Positions 11,063-22,822 of a stretch of 64,000 bases of DNA are shown in pieces. Under the pieces are notes generated by a model. The model made no database searches and was not told the DNA's origin. It saw only the letters and a list, made by a program, of their open reading frames with translations. Source of the DNA: Platanthera guangdongensis (taxonomy: Eukaryota > Streptophyta > Magnoliopsida > Asparagales > Orchidaceae); assembly GCA_039583875.1 (NCBI GenBank), contig CM077158.1, forward strand, positions 119,905,900-119,969,899, read 5' to 3'. Numbering within the stretch: position 1 is the stretch's first letter; each line of letters opens with the position of its first letter. Made by a program: the position numbers and the translations under genes.

Positions 11063-12050
11063 GCAGCCAACTTTAGAGGAATTATATTTACTAGATTTAG
11101 AATCATATCTATCATCCTTGGAGTGATTCTTCCTGTGATGAGAAGAGGTAGAAGGTCTTCTCTTCCAGTGTTCCTTCTATATCAGCTTGTGAAAGTGCCT
11201 GGAGAAGGCAACAAAGTCCTCATCAGACATACTATAGTCTGATGCATTTGACTCTGAGTTATCTAAATCAGCTGGTCTTCTTGGTGGAGAGGGAATCCTC
11301 TCCTTACTCTTCCTGATGCTCTCTACTCTGAAGGATAAGGAATTTTCCTTGGCTTGGGATCTACTGGTGGCCTCATCCTCTTTCCTGGCAGCCAGCTGCA
11401 TCTCATAAGAGAGTAGTTTTCCAAACAATATTTATGGAGGAGTCTCAGCAAGCTTGGCCACCTCTCTTATGGCACAAATCTTAGTATCCCAGTCTCTAGT
11501 GAGAGACTTTAGGAACTTATCATTTATCTAATAATGACTGAAGACCCTCCCATTGGTCCTTAGTTCATTTATGATCCTGAAAAATCTTTCATAGCAAGCA
11601 GCTATGTTCTCTTTCATGGATTGCCTGAAAGTCTCATACTCCTAATAGAGCATGGATTTTATATCATCTCTTACCTCTTCAGTACCCTCCATGTAGACCA
11701 CAAGAGTGTCACATGTCTCATTGGAGGTCTGGCAGTGGACCAAGTTCTGAAAAGTTGAATCATCTATGACACTAATAATAATGTTTTGTTCCCTCTTGTC
11801 CAATGTAGCTAAGATGACTTCATCCTTTGTCATCTCTGAATATATCTTAGATGTCTGGACATTGGCATCGAAAAATGAGACCTTCATAGGGATGTAGGGT
11901 CCCTCCTTGACTATCACAAAAAATCCTTGGGTCATAGGCTTCCATAAATAGCATGACCCTCTCCTTCCAGTCCAAAACTCTCCTTCCTGCAGATGTGCAA
12001 TTTCATGTAACCTAGCTCCTTATGGTTCTCTCCAGAACCCATAAGTACAA
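11063..12050 (-). pseudogene. gag: Copia-1 gag, N-terminal part
   Basis: The minus-strand frames 11935-11642 and 11428-11177 are collinear with the gag of Copia-2 at 62998-63750: compare KEGPYIPMKVSFFDANVQT with KEGSYVPMKVSVLDANQRT, and FGKLLSYEMQLAARKEDEAT with FGKLLSYEMQLMVRKEEEKT. The region encodes a UBN2-like copia gag followed by a Ser/Asp/Glu-rich linker (SDEDFVAFSRHFHK). Stops and a frame loss lie between 11430 and 11640. The gene continues across A1 into 691-1440 and starts downstream of the PBS at 12106-12118. Confidence 0.85.
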
Positions 12051-12105
12051 AACTGTAGCTATCCTTGGATATCACTCAGACTGTTAAATCTTTTTTGAGC
12101 AACCT

Positions 12106-12118
12106 CCCTCTAATACCA
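12106..12118 (-). other. Copia-1 primer-binding site, mutated
   Basis: The plus strand ccctctaatacca gives TGGTATTAGAGGG on the element strand, against TGGTATCAGAGCC in Copia-2 (62782-62794). It lies two bases from the LTR end at 12121. The differences are consistent with decay. Confidence 0.75.
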
Positions 12119-12120
12119 CT

Positions 12121-13575
12121 TGAAAGTCTTTAATTTCAAGGTAGCTAACAACCTAGAGGGGGGGGGGGGGTGAATTGGTTTTCTAGTTTATTATTATCTT
12201 TTATTTAATGTACTATGAGTTTGTAGTTTTTAAGCTTTCAAGACAAAAACACAAGTAACACACAAAATTTAAAATGGTTACCCAGATTATGAGTACGTCC
12301 ACTCTTCTCTCACCTTTCTAACTTCCAGTTAGATAAGGCACTTCTCCAAAAACTTAGCTCCAAAGAGCTTACACCTAAGTTCCCGCAGGATCTCTCAGTC
12401 TCCTCCAAGAATTACAACTCAAGCATAAAGCCATACCTCAGAGCAAACTTGATCCTACACTCAGTGATCAAATGATCACCTACCTCAGACTTGAATCCAA
12501 GTACTACACCTCAGGCTATGAAGGATAACCCTACCTTAGAGAGAATAACCCTCCTACAACTCAGGCATAAGGCCCTACCTCAGATCCAAATCTGGATCCT
12601 ACACTCAGACCCAAAAGGTCTACACTCAGAGAGTATGACTCTCCTACAGCTCAGGCAAAACTACCCTACCTCAGGCTCAAAAGCCCTACAGCTCAGATCC
12701 ATATAGGATCCTACCTCAGACCCAGAGGTCCTGCACTCAGATCCAAAACTGAATAACACACTAATGCAAATTTGCCCTACCTCAGGAACAAAGGCCTTAC
12801 AACTCATACCCAAAAGGATCCTAAAGAAATGAAACAGTTTATGTTAATTTGACACGGAGCAATTTCTCTATGTCTGCTATTAGAGCTGAATTATCTCAGC
12901 TCTAACCATCTTCACAGCAGCAAGAATAAGGTCTTCAGTAAATATCTTCTTCTGCTGGAAGTATCTCAAAAAAGTGTTTCTGAACTTGATGAAGAAGCCT
13001 GAAGACTGTTCTTGAGTTCTTCAACCAGCTAACTTGAACTTGCAGTAAACTGAAAGCTCTACTTCTTCTATTTATTAGTAACAAGTCTGAATTTACTGTA
13101 GCAGAAGAAAATGCTATAACTCTCTGGATTGAACTTTTGGTTCGGCTGGAATGACTTCAAGCTTTTAGCTCAGCAACAATGGCTAGTAATATGAAGCCCA
13201 GCTGCAAAAAGTGAACCCCTAAAAGTTAAGTTCTTCAATCTCAACCTGTCCTTTTTATCTTATGTCGATTAACGTCTCCAAGAAGCAGTGGGGACCACCT
13301 GCAGTTGACAGCTGCAACTTACTTTAATGGAAGAAGACGTATAGTAGCCCTCTGGTGCTATTTGGCGTGTTCTGTAGCTTTCTCGCGACTTATTTGAACT
13401 CTATTGACTTTTGTTGACTTTGACTGATGTCATCAGTTATGGACTTTGCCAATTTCTCAAATTCACTCCAGGCATTGAGAGTGTCGAGTGAACAAGCTTC
13501 ACTCAACGCCAGGACCCTCAGTCAACTTTCTGAACCATTCTGCATCATAGGTGTTGAGAGCATTGAGTGAACCTT
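12121..13575 (-). repeat. Copia-1 5' LTR, promoter-distal part
   Basis: This is the downstream part of the Copia-1 LTR. Its terminal bases, TGAAAG in plus sense, give the CA end on the element strand. A run of 13 G (12158-12170) next to TGAATT mirrors the C-run at the same place in Copia-2 (62741-62751). Positions 12400-12830 hold irregular repeats of ctcag...cctac, the complement of the tgagtgtagg repeats in Copia-2. An AATAAATAG word near 13065-13075 on the minus strand may be the TATA box. Positions 13440-13575 start the array of actcaacgc/gcgttgagt motifs, which continues at 29222 beyond element D. Confidence 0.85.
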
Positions 13576-15799
13576 TGTAATGCCCCAAAAGTACAAAGGT
13601 CAAATTGGAAGTTAATGTTCGGTGATAACGTTATCATTGTTGTTATCCTGTGAATTTAATTGATGGACCTCTCGGGAATCTACTGCGTGGCGGTAGTAGA
13701 GGTAGCGCGTGGTGGTACCCCTCAACACTTTTTTACAAAGCGTTGAGAGGACTACTGCGGGGCGTTAGTGGGCTAACGTGTGGTGGTACCACTCAACACA
13801 CTCAACGCTCTAAAGCATTGAGTGGACTACCTCGGAGAGGTAGTGGGCTAGCGTGTGGCGCTATCACTCAACGCTTTCAATGTGGTGTTGAGTGACTACC
13901 ACGCGGCGGTAGGAGTAATGCGCGGCGATAGCTCGGGTTTAAGTACCGCTTGGTGGTAGTAGCTGACGTGCAGCGGTAGATGCCACGTGGCAATAAGGTG
14001 GAGGCTGTTTCGGAGTGACGGCGCGATGTCGATTGGCTCAAGCGGCAACCGCCGTGATACCGTGTCGTAGTAGTAGATACCGCACGGCGGTAGCCTCCAA
14101 TTATAAGCTATATTCAAGAGAATGAATTCTCATTGTTTTTTCTCTTAATTCTTGTGTTTCTTGAGAGTAAGATGGCAGAGGCTAAGATTTGCTAGCTAAG
14201 CGAAGGAGTTTCTGTGGTCAGGTTCAAGAGCCGAAGTAAGATCCGTGAAGAGGAAAGTGAGACGCTCCTTTCCATCCAAATAAAAGCTCATTCATTGCTC
14301 TGAAACGGATTCGTAGGGTAACGATCTTCCTTCTTGGACAAGTGAAGTCCTTCTTTTGGCATATGCATGTAATCCCCACCAACAGGTGGAGAATCGAGGG
14401 AATTCCTTTGGGGTGATTGGTGAAATCTCATGTGAGTCTTGCATATAGATTCGAAAATGTGTGGTATAGCATAGGCATGTTGTGTGAAACTCATCTGAAC
14501 AGGTTGGTCTGCAATGGTGATGTTTATTTTGTGTATCGGAGAAGACTCTGAGTAAAAAGAGTAGTTTACGGGGTCTGCGGGGTTGTACCTGTGAACTGAA
14601 AGTAGCAGGATGTACCGAAGTTGCATTCCAGGTAAATACCCATGAGATACCAAAGTTTGCATGACTGTTGGATATCTTCGTGCGACAATTAGTATCGCCA
14701 ACAGCGATAGCTCTTGGTGAGCTATTTGTGTTGTGAAAGTCCAGTGTTTCTGGCACTGTAGGTTACTGCAGGGTTTTGGCTAGGTCTGGTATAGAAAGTG
14801 AGTTATGTTGTTAACGCTGGCGACAGTGAGTATCGCTGGAGATAACTTTCAGATACCCTTTTTATTGTAAAGCCTGTCTCTGGGAGACTGTGAGGCTAAT
14901 CTGTGAGCTGCGAGCTCTTAAAGTCCAGTGAGCTGAACGGACAAGGGGAAGCCGACCCGTGTTAGACTAGACATTGATTTGACGTTTTGAGCAACGAGCA
15001 ATGACTAAACTGTATCTGTGTTATGGTTGTCTAACCTAAAAGCCTAGGTTATTGGCATTCGTTAGGATCACATAATGAGAGTCTTAGGTTGTACGCTGTA
15101 AAGATTAAAGTCTCAGGTCGGGGGTCGTAAAGATTGTGAATTCTCAAAGTTAACCATTATGTTTGGGACCTCTAAACGATGGTGGTACCCTAACAACAGG
15201 TACACCGAAAATGTGCCCTGAGTGCACGAAATGTTTGGTCGTTGAGACATTCATTTATGATATATTGAACTATGCGTGAGTGCACGTTCTTGTGATATAT
15301 CTGCTTGTGAAAATGCTTTGCCTGCAGGGAACAAAAACCAATGCCCCGAGAAAGGGTAGAGTCGTTATAAATTGGTCAGCTGAATGCTGACCGTTGCCTT
15401 GTTTTCCATCCTCGTGGTGGATTGTCCTTGTGCAGGTAGTGGAGTGCCGACCAGGAAAAAGCGGGTTGAATCCCTTGCTGTTGCAATGCTGGCCCTCGAA
15501 GGCCGTATGAAGAAATTTTACTATTTTCATGTGTGGCCGACCTGCGTGCTGATGTTTGTAATCCACACTGGTGAAATGTAAATGTAAAGCCTTAAGGCCA
15601 TAACTTTTGTGTATTTGTTTGTGGACATTCAATTTGTATGAGTTCATGCAACCTTAAAGCTTTTGCTGGAATGCTTTGAGTTAGGGTGCGAGTAGTCTTT
15701 TGATATTAACATGTAATCCTGCTGCTTGTTTGTTGAGTATGGTGTGGGGCTCCGGCCGAACCCTCTATTATATTTCATGTGATGGACGGAGGTGTTACA
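13576..15799 (+). repeat. D 5' LTR
   Basis: This 2224-bp LTR has TG...CA ends. The first 520 bp carry GC-rich inverted words such as cgcgtggcggta, together with actcaacgct/gcgttgagtg motifs also seen in the Copia-1 and E LTRs. A TATA-like attataagc lies near 14098-14106. Downstream there is no gene. The reading frames at 14288-14756 and 15270-15647 are on the antisense strand and conserved only as part of the LTR. Confidence 0.92.
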
Positions 15800-15816
15800 A
15801 TTTGGTATCCGCTTGT
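15800..15816 (+). other. D primer-binding site, diverged
   Basis: Directly after the LTR comes atttggtatccgc, which keeps TGGTATC of the initiator-Met type but then departs from it. The position is fixed by the LTR end; the tRNA assignment is weak. Confidence 0.6.
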
Positions 15817-16016
15817 CTTGGTCTTCCTCCTGTGAATTCATGGTCGAATTCTTTTGAGGGGTGGCGAGCACGTGTAAGTGTGACCCGTTATAACATAAAT
15901 TAACTTAAGAATGTCCACTAAGGACTGAAAATACACATGTTTGAGGAACCTGCGCATTCCTACAAAGTTGTTGTTGCTTGTGCAAAGTCGCTGAAGTGTG
16001 TCTTTTACACATATAG

Positions 16017-16503
16017 GTGACTCGAAGTGGTGCGGGGCAGTCTGAGCCCCAGCGTTCTGATGAGAGTGCGACACCAGCTGAGGTGCCCATAGCTCCTCCT
16101 TCTACGAAGACAGTGTGCTTAGTTGTTAAGGTGTTGTTTGTGATGATACAAGCACAGCCTACTGGGCAGGCGCAGCCTGCAGTTGGGCCAGTACAAGTTG
16201 GTGTGAGTCCAGCACCTGTTGAGGCTGTTGTAGATCCACATGCATCTGAACGGCAATTGAAGTAGTTTATGAGTTTCAGTCCACCTACGTTCTTGGGGGC
16301 AGGATCCCCAATGCAGGTAGAGGACTGGCATGCACGAGTCAAGAGGATTTTGATGGCATTAAGAATTGAGGAGGAACAAAAGGTCACCTTGACCACTTTC
16401 CTGCTAGAATGAGAGGCTCGGCTTTGGTGGGATGAAATAGAGCAGCACCACTTAGCAGACAGACAACTAACGGAGGTCTCGATAGAGGAGTTTTCGAGAC
16501 TAT
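16017..16503 (+). pseudogene. gag: D gag, 5' part
   Basis: The frame starts after an acceptor-like acatatag/GTG at 16016/16017. It encodes a Pro/Val/Ala-rich leader, then the capsid start (FMSFSPPTFLGAG, DWHARVKRIL, LWWDEIEQHH). A TAG near 16263 fits CAG to TAG, and a TGA lies near 16411. It is cut by the CACTA element after the bases tat at 16501-16503 and continues at 22839. Confidence 0.85.
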
Positions 16504-16516
16504 CACTACAAGAAAA
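16504..16516 (+). repeat. CACTA left terminal inverted repeat
   Basis: CACTACAAGAAAA, preceded by tat. It is identical over 13 bp to the complement of 22823-22835. Confidence 0.95.
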
Positions 16517-16825
16517 CTGGCTTTTAGTGACGACGTAATTGTGACGAAATAGTTTTTGTCACTAAAAATATACATTTAGTGACGAAATTATAGATTAGTC
16601 ACTAAATGTTGGTTTTCATTTCATTAGTGACTGCAATAATTTGTTGGTCACTAAAAATACTTTTTAGTGATGAAAATACTTTTTTCATTGCTAAAGTTTT
16701 TTTTAATAACCAAAAAAAATTTGGTCACTAAACAATTATATTTAGTGACGAAAATATTAAATGTCACAAAAAAAACATTCATAATTTATAATTAAATGTT
16801 ATAATTCATTCACAATCTATAATTT
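16517..16825. repeat. CACTA left subterminal repeats
   Basis: AT-rich sequence with many copies of tagtgacgaaa and gtcactaaa in direct and inverted orientation. In this superfamily such repeats bind the transposase. No gene is present. The last 50 bp before the copia stop codon are simple AT-rich DNA in which a copia 3' LTR would be expected but is absent. Confidence 0.85.
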
Positions 16826-16834
16826 GTTAGTTAT

Positions 16835-17395
16835 TCAAACTTGGTAGAACATGCCGAGTTTGCTCTTTAGCTTCAGAAAATTTTCTACTTGCAATGCCTT
16901 AGTGAAGATGTCTGCAACCTGCTCTCCGGTTGGGCAATACACCACCTCCACTGTCTTCTGCTCCACTTGTTCACGGAGGAAATGATACCTCATCTCGATG
17001 TGCTTGCTCCTCCCATGCAGCACCGGCTTCTTCGCGAGCTGGATGGCCGACATGTTATCCACTAGCACTATCGTTGGCCCTTCCTGCGCATGATGCAACT
17101 CTCCCATAAGGTTCCGTAGCCAGAGGGCTTGGTAGGCACATGCTGTCGCCGCGATGTACTCCGCCTCGCAAGATGATAAGGCTATAGTGGCCTGCTTCTT
17201 AGAACTCCATGAGAACGCCACGGTTCCCATGTTGAACGCATACCCAGAAGTGCTCTTTCGGTCGTTCACATCTCCTCCATAGTCACTATCTGAGTAGCCG
17301 ACTAGCTTCAACTTTCCTCCAGATGAGTACTTCAGGCCATGGTCCCGAGTCCCGTTCACATACCTTAGGATCCTCTTCGCTGCTGTGAAGTGGTC
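16835..17395 (-). pseudogene. pol: Copia-G RNase H
   Basis: The frame 17359-16835 (174 codons) encodes the copia RNase H nearly whole: YSDSDYGGDVNDRKSTSGYAF, WSSKKQATIALSSCEAEYIA, LVDNMSAIQLAKKPVLHGRSKHI, FLREQVE and FTKALQVENF. An upstream TAG near 17396 interrupts the link to reverse transcriptase and fits CAG to TAG. It removes the RNA template after first-strand synthesis. Confidence 0.92.
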
Positions 17396-18743
17396 CTACT
17401 TGGGCTCCTCCATGTGCCTGCTTACTACCCCGACCGCATACATGATGTCTGGCCTAGTGAAGGTCAAGTACCTTAGACTTCTGACCAGGCTCTTGAATAT
17501 AGTTGGGTCAACTCCTTCCTCTTCAGAATCCTTCCTCAGCTTCGTTCCAGGGTCCGCAGGAGTGGAGATTGCCTTGCTACCCTCCATCTTGAACTTCTTC
17601 ACAATCTCCTCGGCATACTTCTTCTGGGAGATGAAGATCCCATCTTCTCTCTGCTGCACCTCAACTCCCAAGAAGTAGCTCAGCTCTTCCAAGTCCGTCA
17701 TCTCGAACTCCTTATTCATCAGCCTCTAGAATTCTTCGAACATCGTAGGGTTACTGCCGGTGAATATCATGTCATCCATGTATAGACATAGGATCATAAT
17801 ATCCCCGCTCTTCTCCACCTTCATGTAGAGAGCATACTTATATGGGCACTTGATATACCCATGCTCCTGAAGTAATTTGTCTATCCTCCCATTCCAAGCT
17901 CGAGCTCCCTGCTTCAGTCCGTACAAGGCTCTGCTCAGCTTGCAGACTTTTCTCTCCTTGCCTTTCACCACGTACCCTGGAGGCTGCTAGATGTACACAT
18001 CCTCCTCCAGGTACCCATTCAGATACGCCGCCACAACATCCATTTGCATGATAGTCCATCCGTAGTGTGTCGCTAGTGCGATGATCAGCCTTATAGTATC
18101 GATCCGCGCCACTGGGGCGTAGACTTCATCATAGTCCACCCCTTGGACTTGTCTATACCCTTTCACAAACAGCCTTGCCTTGTGCTTTTCCACAGCTCCA
18201 TCTTTATTTTTCTTCACCTTGTAGACCCATTTCACCCCGAGGGGTTTGTGGCTCGCCGGTGGATCAACCATCTTCCATGTATCGTTCTTCTTTATGGAGG
18301 CCATCTCGGCATCCATTGCCATCCTCCAAGATTTCTCCTGGGCATCTTCTTCATAGGACCCTAACTCGCAATCTGCTAAGAGACAATATAATGAATAATT
18401 AGCATGAATTGGGACCTTCTCCTCATAGAGCTCTGCCAACCCCCTCATCCTGGGTGGTGGACTCTCTGAGTCACTCCGGCTCCCGCTTCCTCCTCTAGAA
18501 TTGCCTCCACTTGAGCTTTCCCCTCTTGAATAGGAGGTGGAAGCTCCCCCTGGATTTCTACTCGGTGGTGATGGCGGCTCAGCTCCACCATTCTCGGCTC
18601 CAGCCTCGTGACCACCCTCTTCCTCATCTTCAAAGAACATGCCCTTCATACTTCTCGTCTCCTCATCCCAGCTCCAGCTGCTTCCTTCTTCAAACACCAC
18701 GTCCCTCGAGACTATGGCCTTTCCTGTCACCGGGTTATAAAAT
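17396..18743 (-). pseudogene. pol: Copia-G reverse transcriptase
   Basis: The minus-strand frames 18784-17987, 17971-17726 and 17719-17396 encode the copia RT. Visible motifs are MDAEMASIKKNDTW, PLGVKWVYKVKKNKDG, ARLFVKGYRQVQGVDYDEVYAPVARI, ALYGLKQGARAWN, the catalytic LYMDDMIFTG near 17770, and SYFLGVEVQQREDGIFISQKKY. Single stops separate the pieces near 17986 and 17726. The Tyr-Met-Asp-Asp active site is intact. A Ser/Gly/Glu-rich linker precedes the RT domain (18400-18600). Confidence 0.92.
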
Positions 18744-19712
18744 TTATATGCCTTGCTCTCCGGAGCGTAGCCCCAAAAATGCACTTCTCACTCCTATCAT
18801 CGAGCTTCTTCCTTTCTGGTCCGGGATGTGAGCATGAGCTACACACCCAAAGACCCTTAGGTGCTTCACACTCGGCTTCCAGCCACTCCATGCTTCAAAT
18901 GGTGTCATGAACTTCACACTCTTTGTGGGGCATCTGTTCAGTAGATACACCGCACATTGCACTCCTTCCTCCCAGAACATCTTCAGTAGCCCCTTCTCCT
19001 TCACCATGCTCCTCGCCATGTTTATGATGGTGAGGTTCTTCCTCTCTGCCACTCTGTTCTGCTGCGGTGAGTATGACGCCGTCAGTTGATGTGATATTCC
19101 ATTCTCCTTGTAGAAATTATCAAATAGCCTCGAGGTGTACTCCCCACCTCAATCTGTCCTCAACACCTTCAATGGTTGCCCACTCTCCTTCTTGGCCATC
19201 GCTTTGAACTCCCTGAACTTGTCAAGGGCCTCAGACTTCTCTCTCAGAAAATACACCCAACACTTCCGACTATAGTCATCCGTGAAGGTGATGTAGTACT
19301 TGCTTCCGCCTATTGAGGTGGTCTCAAACGGACCCGCAATGTCCGAGTGAACCAGTTCAAGTTGTCTCCTTGCTCTCCAGGACTTCCCTCCTTCGAATGT
19401 TTGCCTCTTGAGCTTCCCCTTCGTGCACTCCTCACACATCTTCTGCGTAGGGGAGATCATAGGCAGATCCTCCACCATTATGGAGTGGGATAGTAGTTTC
19501 AACCCTATGAAGCCCAAATGCCCCATCCTATAGTGCCATAACCATGCTTCTTCGTCTTCTTTTTTTCTCGCGAGACAAGCCGTCTCTTGAGCATGCATCT
19601 TCAGCGTGAATAGACGGTTCGCCGTCATGTTCCCCTTTACTACCTCCTTCCCTTGATCATTCTTCATTGCCAGAGACTTATCATTCATCTGCACGCAGTA
19701 GCCTCTCTCCAC
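18744..19712 (-). pseudogene. pol: Copia-G integrase with GAG-pre-integrase domain
   Basis: The frames 19712-19149 and 19052-18744 (minus) include the pre-integrase zinc region (AWLWHYRMGHLGFIGLKLL, then CEECTKGK). The catalytic-core words are LVHSDIAGPFETTSIGG, YYITFTDDYSRKCWVYFL and, after a TGA near 19148, [15 protein letters not shown] with [20 protein letters not shown]. The TGA lies in the conserved RTD(R/K)GGE word and fits CGA to TGA. The frame is lost near 18750. Confidence 0.9.
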
Positions 19713-20078
19713 TAACTACCCAATGCTCAAGATGTTGGTCTTCAACCCTGGTATGTAGTACACATCATTCAAGTATACTCTCTTCCCATTCAGTTTCACA
19801 ACGACCAGGCCCTTTCCTTCCAAGGAAATCTTCGAAACAACCCCAAAGCTAACCTCACCCCTGCTGGGTTCAAGGTTAAAGAACATCTCCTTATCTCCAC
19901 ACATGTGGTTGCTTGCCCCTGTGTCCAGGTACCACACTTCATTCCTTCCTTCTTCTACCCCTCGGTAGGTTAGAAACATCATTGGGTCTCCACCCCCAAC
20001 ATCGTTCCCCTTGTTCCTAGCCTCCGCATAATGGTTGGCTTCTTCTGTCTTCCTCGGAGCCCAACAGTCATAGCTCAT
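19713..20078 (-). pseudogene. pol: Copia-G aspartic protease
   Basis: The frame 20078-19716 contains WYLDTGASNHMCG, the retropepsin active site of copia elements, intact. A conserved LNDVYYIPGLKTNILSIG segment leads into the integrase region. A stop at 19713-19715 separates it from integrase. Confidence 0.9.
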
Positions 20079-20960
20079 GTGCCCAAATTTGTTGTAGTTG
20101 TAACACTGAACTTGGGCTCTTCCTCCTCGGCCTCTTCCTTGGCCTCTTCCTCTTCATCTTCCATCTTGCCACCTTCCTCCTTGGGGTTGTTTCGCCTCTC
20201 TCTGGTTGTATTGGTTTCTTCCATGATCTCTTCCTCCTCTTCTTCCTCTTCCTCTGCCTTATTGACCTCGGCCACGCTGGCTGCCTCCTATTCCGGATCT
20301 CTCTCCGAAGTTCAGCTGGTTCTGGAGTGCTTTTCCCAAGCCACTCGCTTCTTCATCATCCTGCATCATCCTGTACTCATGAGCTTACAATGAGCATACA
20401 AGCTCATCAACAGTCATCAAGGTGAGGTCCTTCGACTCTTCGATCGCCACAACCACATGACGGAACTTCTGCGACATCGATCTCAGCAGCTTCTCCATGA
20501 GGCTCACATCATCTATCGTCTCTCCGTTTCTCTTCATCTCATTTGTGAGCGTCCGCAGACGGGTCACAAAGTCTCCGACCTTCTCTGTGGCCTGCATTCT
20601 CAACATTTCATATTCACCCCGGAGAGACTGTAGCTTCACTTTCTTCGCCTTGTCTACTCCTTGCATGGAGCGTTGCAACACTTCCCATGCTTCTTTTGAG
20701 CTCACAGCCTCCGAGATCTTCTCAAAAGTGGCTTCATCCACCCCTTGATATATCGTGAACAGTGCCTTCTTATCTTTCTTTCTCGCTTCCCTCAATGTCG
20801 TCTTCTGGGCATTGGTAAGCGCCGCTTCTGCTTCGGCAGTAAGCTCTTCATACCTGTCCTCAACTATCTCCCATAGTTCCTTTGAAGCGAGTAGTACCTT
20901 CATCTGAATACTCCAGTTTCCATAATTCTTCTTTGTCAACTGGGGGACTTGCCCGGGCAT
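20079..20960 (-). pseudogene. gag: Copia-G gag
   Basis: The frame 20960-20385 (191 codons) is a UBN2-type copia gag: LTKKNYGNWSIQMKVLL, AWEVLQRSMQG, KLQSLRGEYEMLRM and FVTRLRTLTNEMKRNGE. A TAA at about 20385 fits CAA to TAA just before AHEYRMMQ. Beyond it lies a Glu-rich tract (20275-20110) and a degenerate knuckle (CYNYNKFGHMSYDC, second Cys replaced by Tyr) near 20060-20115. Confidence 0.9.
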
Positions 20961-21026
20961 GGACCTCCGAACTCCATCTCTCCTCTACTTCGAACCTTCT
21001 GAGTCACCATAAAGGTTTGCAACCTC

Positions 21027-21038
21027 GCTTTGATACCA
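21027..21038 (-). other. Copia-G primer-binding site
   Basis: The plus strand gctttgatacca gives TGGTATCAAAGC on the element strand. This resembles the initiator-Met site and lies two bases from the LTR at 21041. Confidence 0.85.
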
Positions 21039-21040
21039 CT

Positions 21041-21731
21041 TGTTGGAAACGTGTATGGGTCCCCTCTCTATCCACAAACTGATCCCACTTAACACCAAAA
21101 TAACTCAAATTTAAAATTGCGAGACCGCCCAACAGGCCGCCTACTCGCGCGGTTTGACGCTCGGCGAGTAGTGCTCTCCTCTCGCGAGCTCCACCCAGGC
21201 GACCTGCACTCTTGCCAGGCCAGATGTAGCGGGCTTCCCTCTCCAACCCCACGCGAGAAGCAACTAGGCGAGCGGTATGCCGATAACAACCCGGCGAGAC
21301 CAATTGGCGAGATCGCCCCTTGCTTACGGCTAGACCACCACACGCGAGCACTTCAACCCGCGGCTACCACCTCTCGCGGCGAGACCACCAACCTGCGAGC
21401 ACACAAGCCGCCAACACCTTCTCTCGCAGCGAGATCACTAATTCGCCAAGTTAATCCGCCCGACTAGTTTTACAAACCGCCCGGACAACACCTGCGCTGC
21501 AGCGCTCTTCCCTCTCTCAAATGGAAAATCCGAAAATGGGACGAAAGTTTCACTATCTCATCAAATCTCAAAAGAACTACATACACGCCTATTTATAGGC
21601 AAACAAAACAACCACCTTCTCTCTCCTATTTAATACACATTCTCTCTCTCCTATTAATTATTCATACATAATATAATATTATTTAAAAAAACCCCAAATC
21701 TTGACTTGGTCAACACAACCAAAGTCCAACA
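21041..21731 (-). repeat. Copia-G 5' LTR
   Basis: This 691-bp LTR has the 7-bp inverted ends TGTTGGA and TCCAACA. A TATA box (tataaat on the minus strand, plus-strand atttata at 21591-21597) sits in a good position for the promoter. The GC-rich half (21120-21480) has repeated ctcgcg/ggcgag words. It has no partner LTR in the window. Confidence 0.92.
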
Positions 21732-22436
21732 CTCCCTTGCATATGTTTTCTTCAGATTGAAGAAGTTTGAGGTGAGTAGGTTTGTAAATTCTGTATCATA
21801 GAAAAATAGTTGCAAATGTGCATGGGGCCTCTGCAAATGTATGGATGGGGAAAAATTGGAAAGATGATTTATCAACCTTTTAGCCAAAATTGGGGTCCTT
21901 TTTAGTAGTATTTCAATAAGGTTCCGTTTGGCATGACGGTGGCGGTCATCACTTTGTTGATCATTGATAAATAAATCCCCAACTATTTTATGCATTCAGT
22001 TTATATAATAGTTTTAGTTTAGTTTCTTAGTTTGTCCTGCAATAACATGATCCTAAATAAAGGATGGACATTACCACATGGATGGGCATCACCACATGGA
22101 TGGATATCACATTGAGGAAGAAGGCGGGAGGGACGAGCCCATGAAGAAGAAAGAGAATAATTTTCCTGAACAGATTCTTTATTATACATTTTTTTCATGT
22201 AATGAGTGTAATAAAGTTAAGTGTTCTATTAATTTGTATTTAGTGGTTTGGGCTATCTCCCACCTTCTTTTTAGTAATAATAAAATATTTTTTTCGTTGA
22301 GATTCTTCTCTTACAAAATAGATATTATATTTATTATTGTATTTTATCTTATATGTGTGTTCAATTTAATATCAAATAAATAAATTTATTTAAAATATAT
22401 TATGTGAACAATTATAAAATATTGCTGGTAGATATT
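21732..22436. other. Anonymous interior of the CACTA element
   Basis: AT-rich DNA between the copia LTR and the right subterminal repeats. The plus-strand frame 22078-22383 (101 codons) starts with His/Met-rich repeats and ends in a Phe/Ile-rich stretch. It matches nothing I recognise, and its composition is what AT-rich noncoding DNA gives. I see no transposase motif. Confidence 0.6.
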
Positions 22437-22822
22437 GTCACTAAAAGTGACATTTAGTGACTAAACAAACAGTCACTATTGTAATGAACAATGACTGACT
22501 AAATTAATTTGGTCACAAAAGCTATTTTTAGTGACAAAAACTCAGGTCACTATTGCATTATACAATTAGTAACTAAATTAATTTGGTTACAAAAAGTGAA
22601 TTTTTAGTGACAAATAGTATAGTCACTAAAAACAATTAGCAACGAAAATTTGTTTTGTCACTAAAAGAATACATTTTGTGACGAAAAATAATTTGGTTAT
22701 TAAATACATTTAGTAACGGACATTTTGCAACCACCTTGTGACAGATTAATTTTAGTCACTAAATGGTTTTAGTAACTAACCAGCAATATTTAGTGACCAA
22801 AATTTTCGTCATTAAACCCCTA
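22437..22822. repeat. CACTA right subterminal repeats
   Basis: Copies of gtcactaaaa, ttagtgacaaa and close variants in both orientations, matching the left array at 16517-16825. No gene. Confidence 0.88.

Larger units (their letters stand above)
16826..21731 (-). mobile_element. Copia-G, Ty1/Copia element lacking its 3' LTR
   Basis: On the minus strand this has a 5' LTR (21041-21731), PBS, gag, protease, integrase, reverse transcriptase and RNase H in the copia order. The polyprotein reaches its natural-looking end (LKLKSKLGMFYQV) at 16835. Where a 691-bp 3' LTR should follow, the CACTA subterminal repeats begin at once. No target duplication matches the ctccc beyond the 5' LTR. Either the 3' LTR was deleted after insertion into the CACTA element or the transposon acquired a truncated copy. 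Multiple stops make it inactive. Confidence 0.9.

Noticed and set aside
10492..11242. ORFs with the same repetitive peptide as 3545-4296
   Set aside because: They are the 5' LTR copy of the same tandem array and run over the element boundary at 11062 into Copia-1.
16835..20960. Host gene with integrase/RT domains
   Set aside because: Complete copia domain order with LTR and PBS, and many stops; it is a retrotransposon.
22078..22383. 101-codon ORF in the CACTA interior as a possible transposon gene
   Set aside because: No transposase or other motif, skewed AT-rich composition, no supporting second exon seen.
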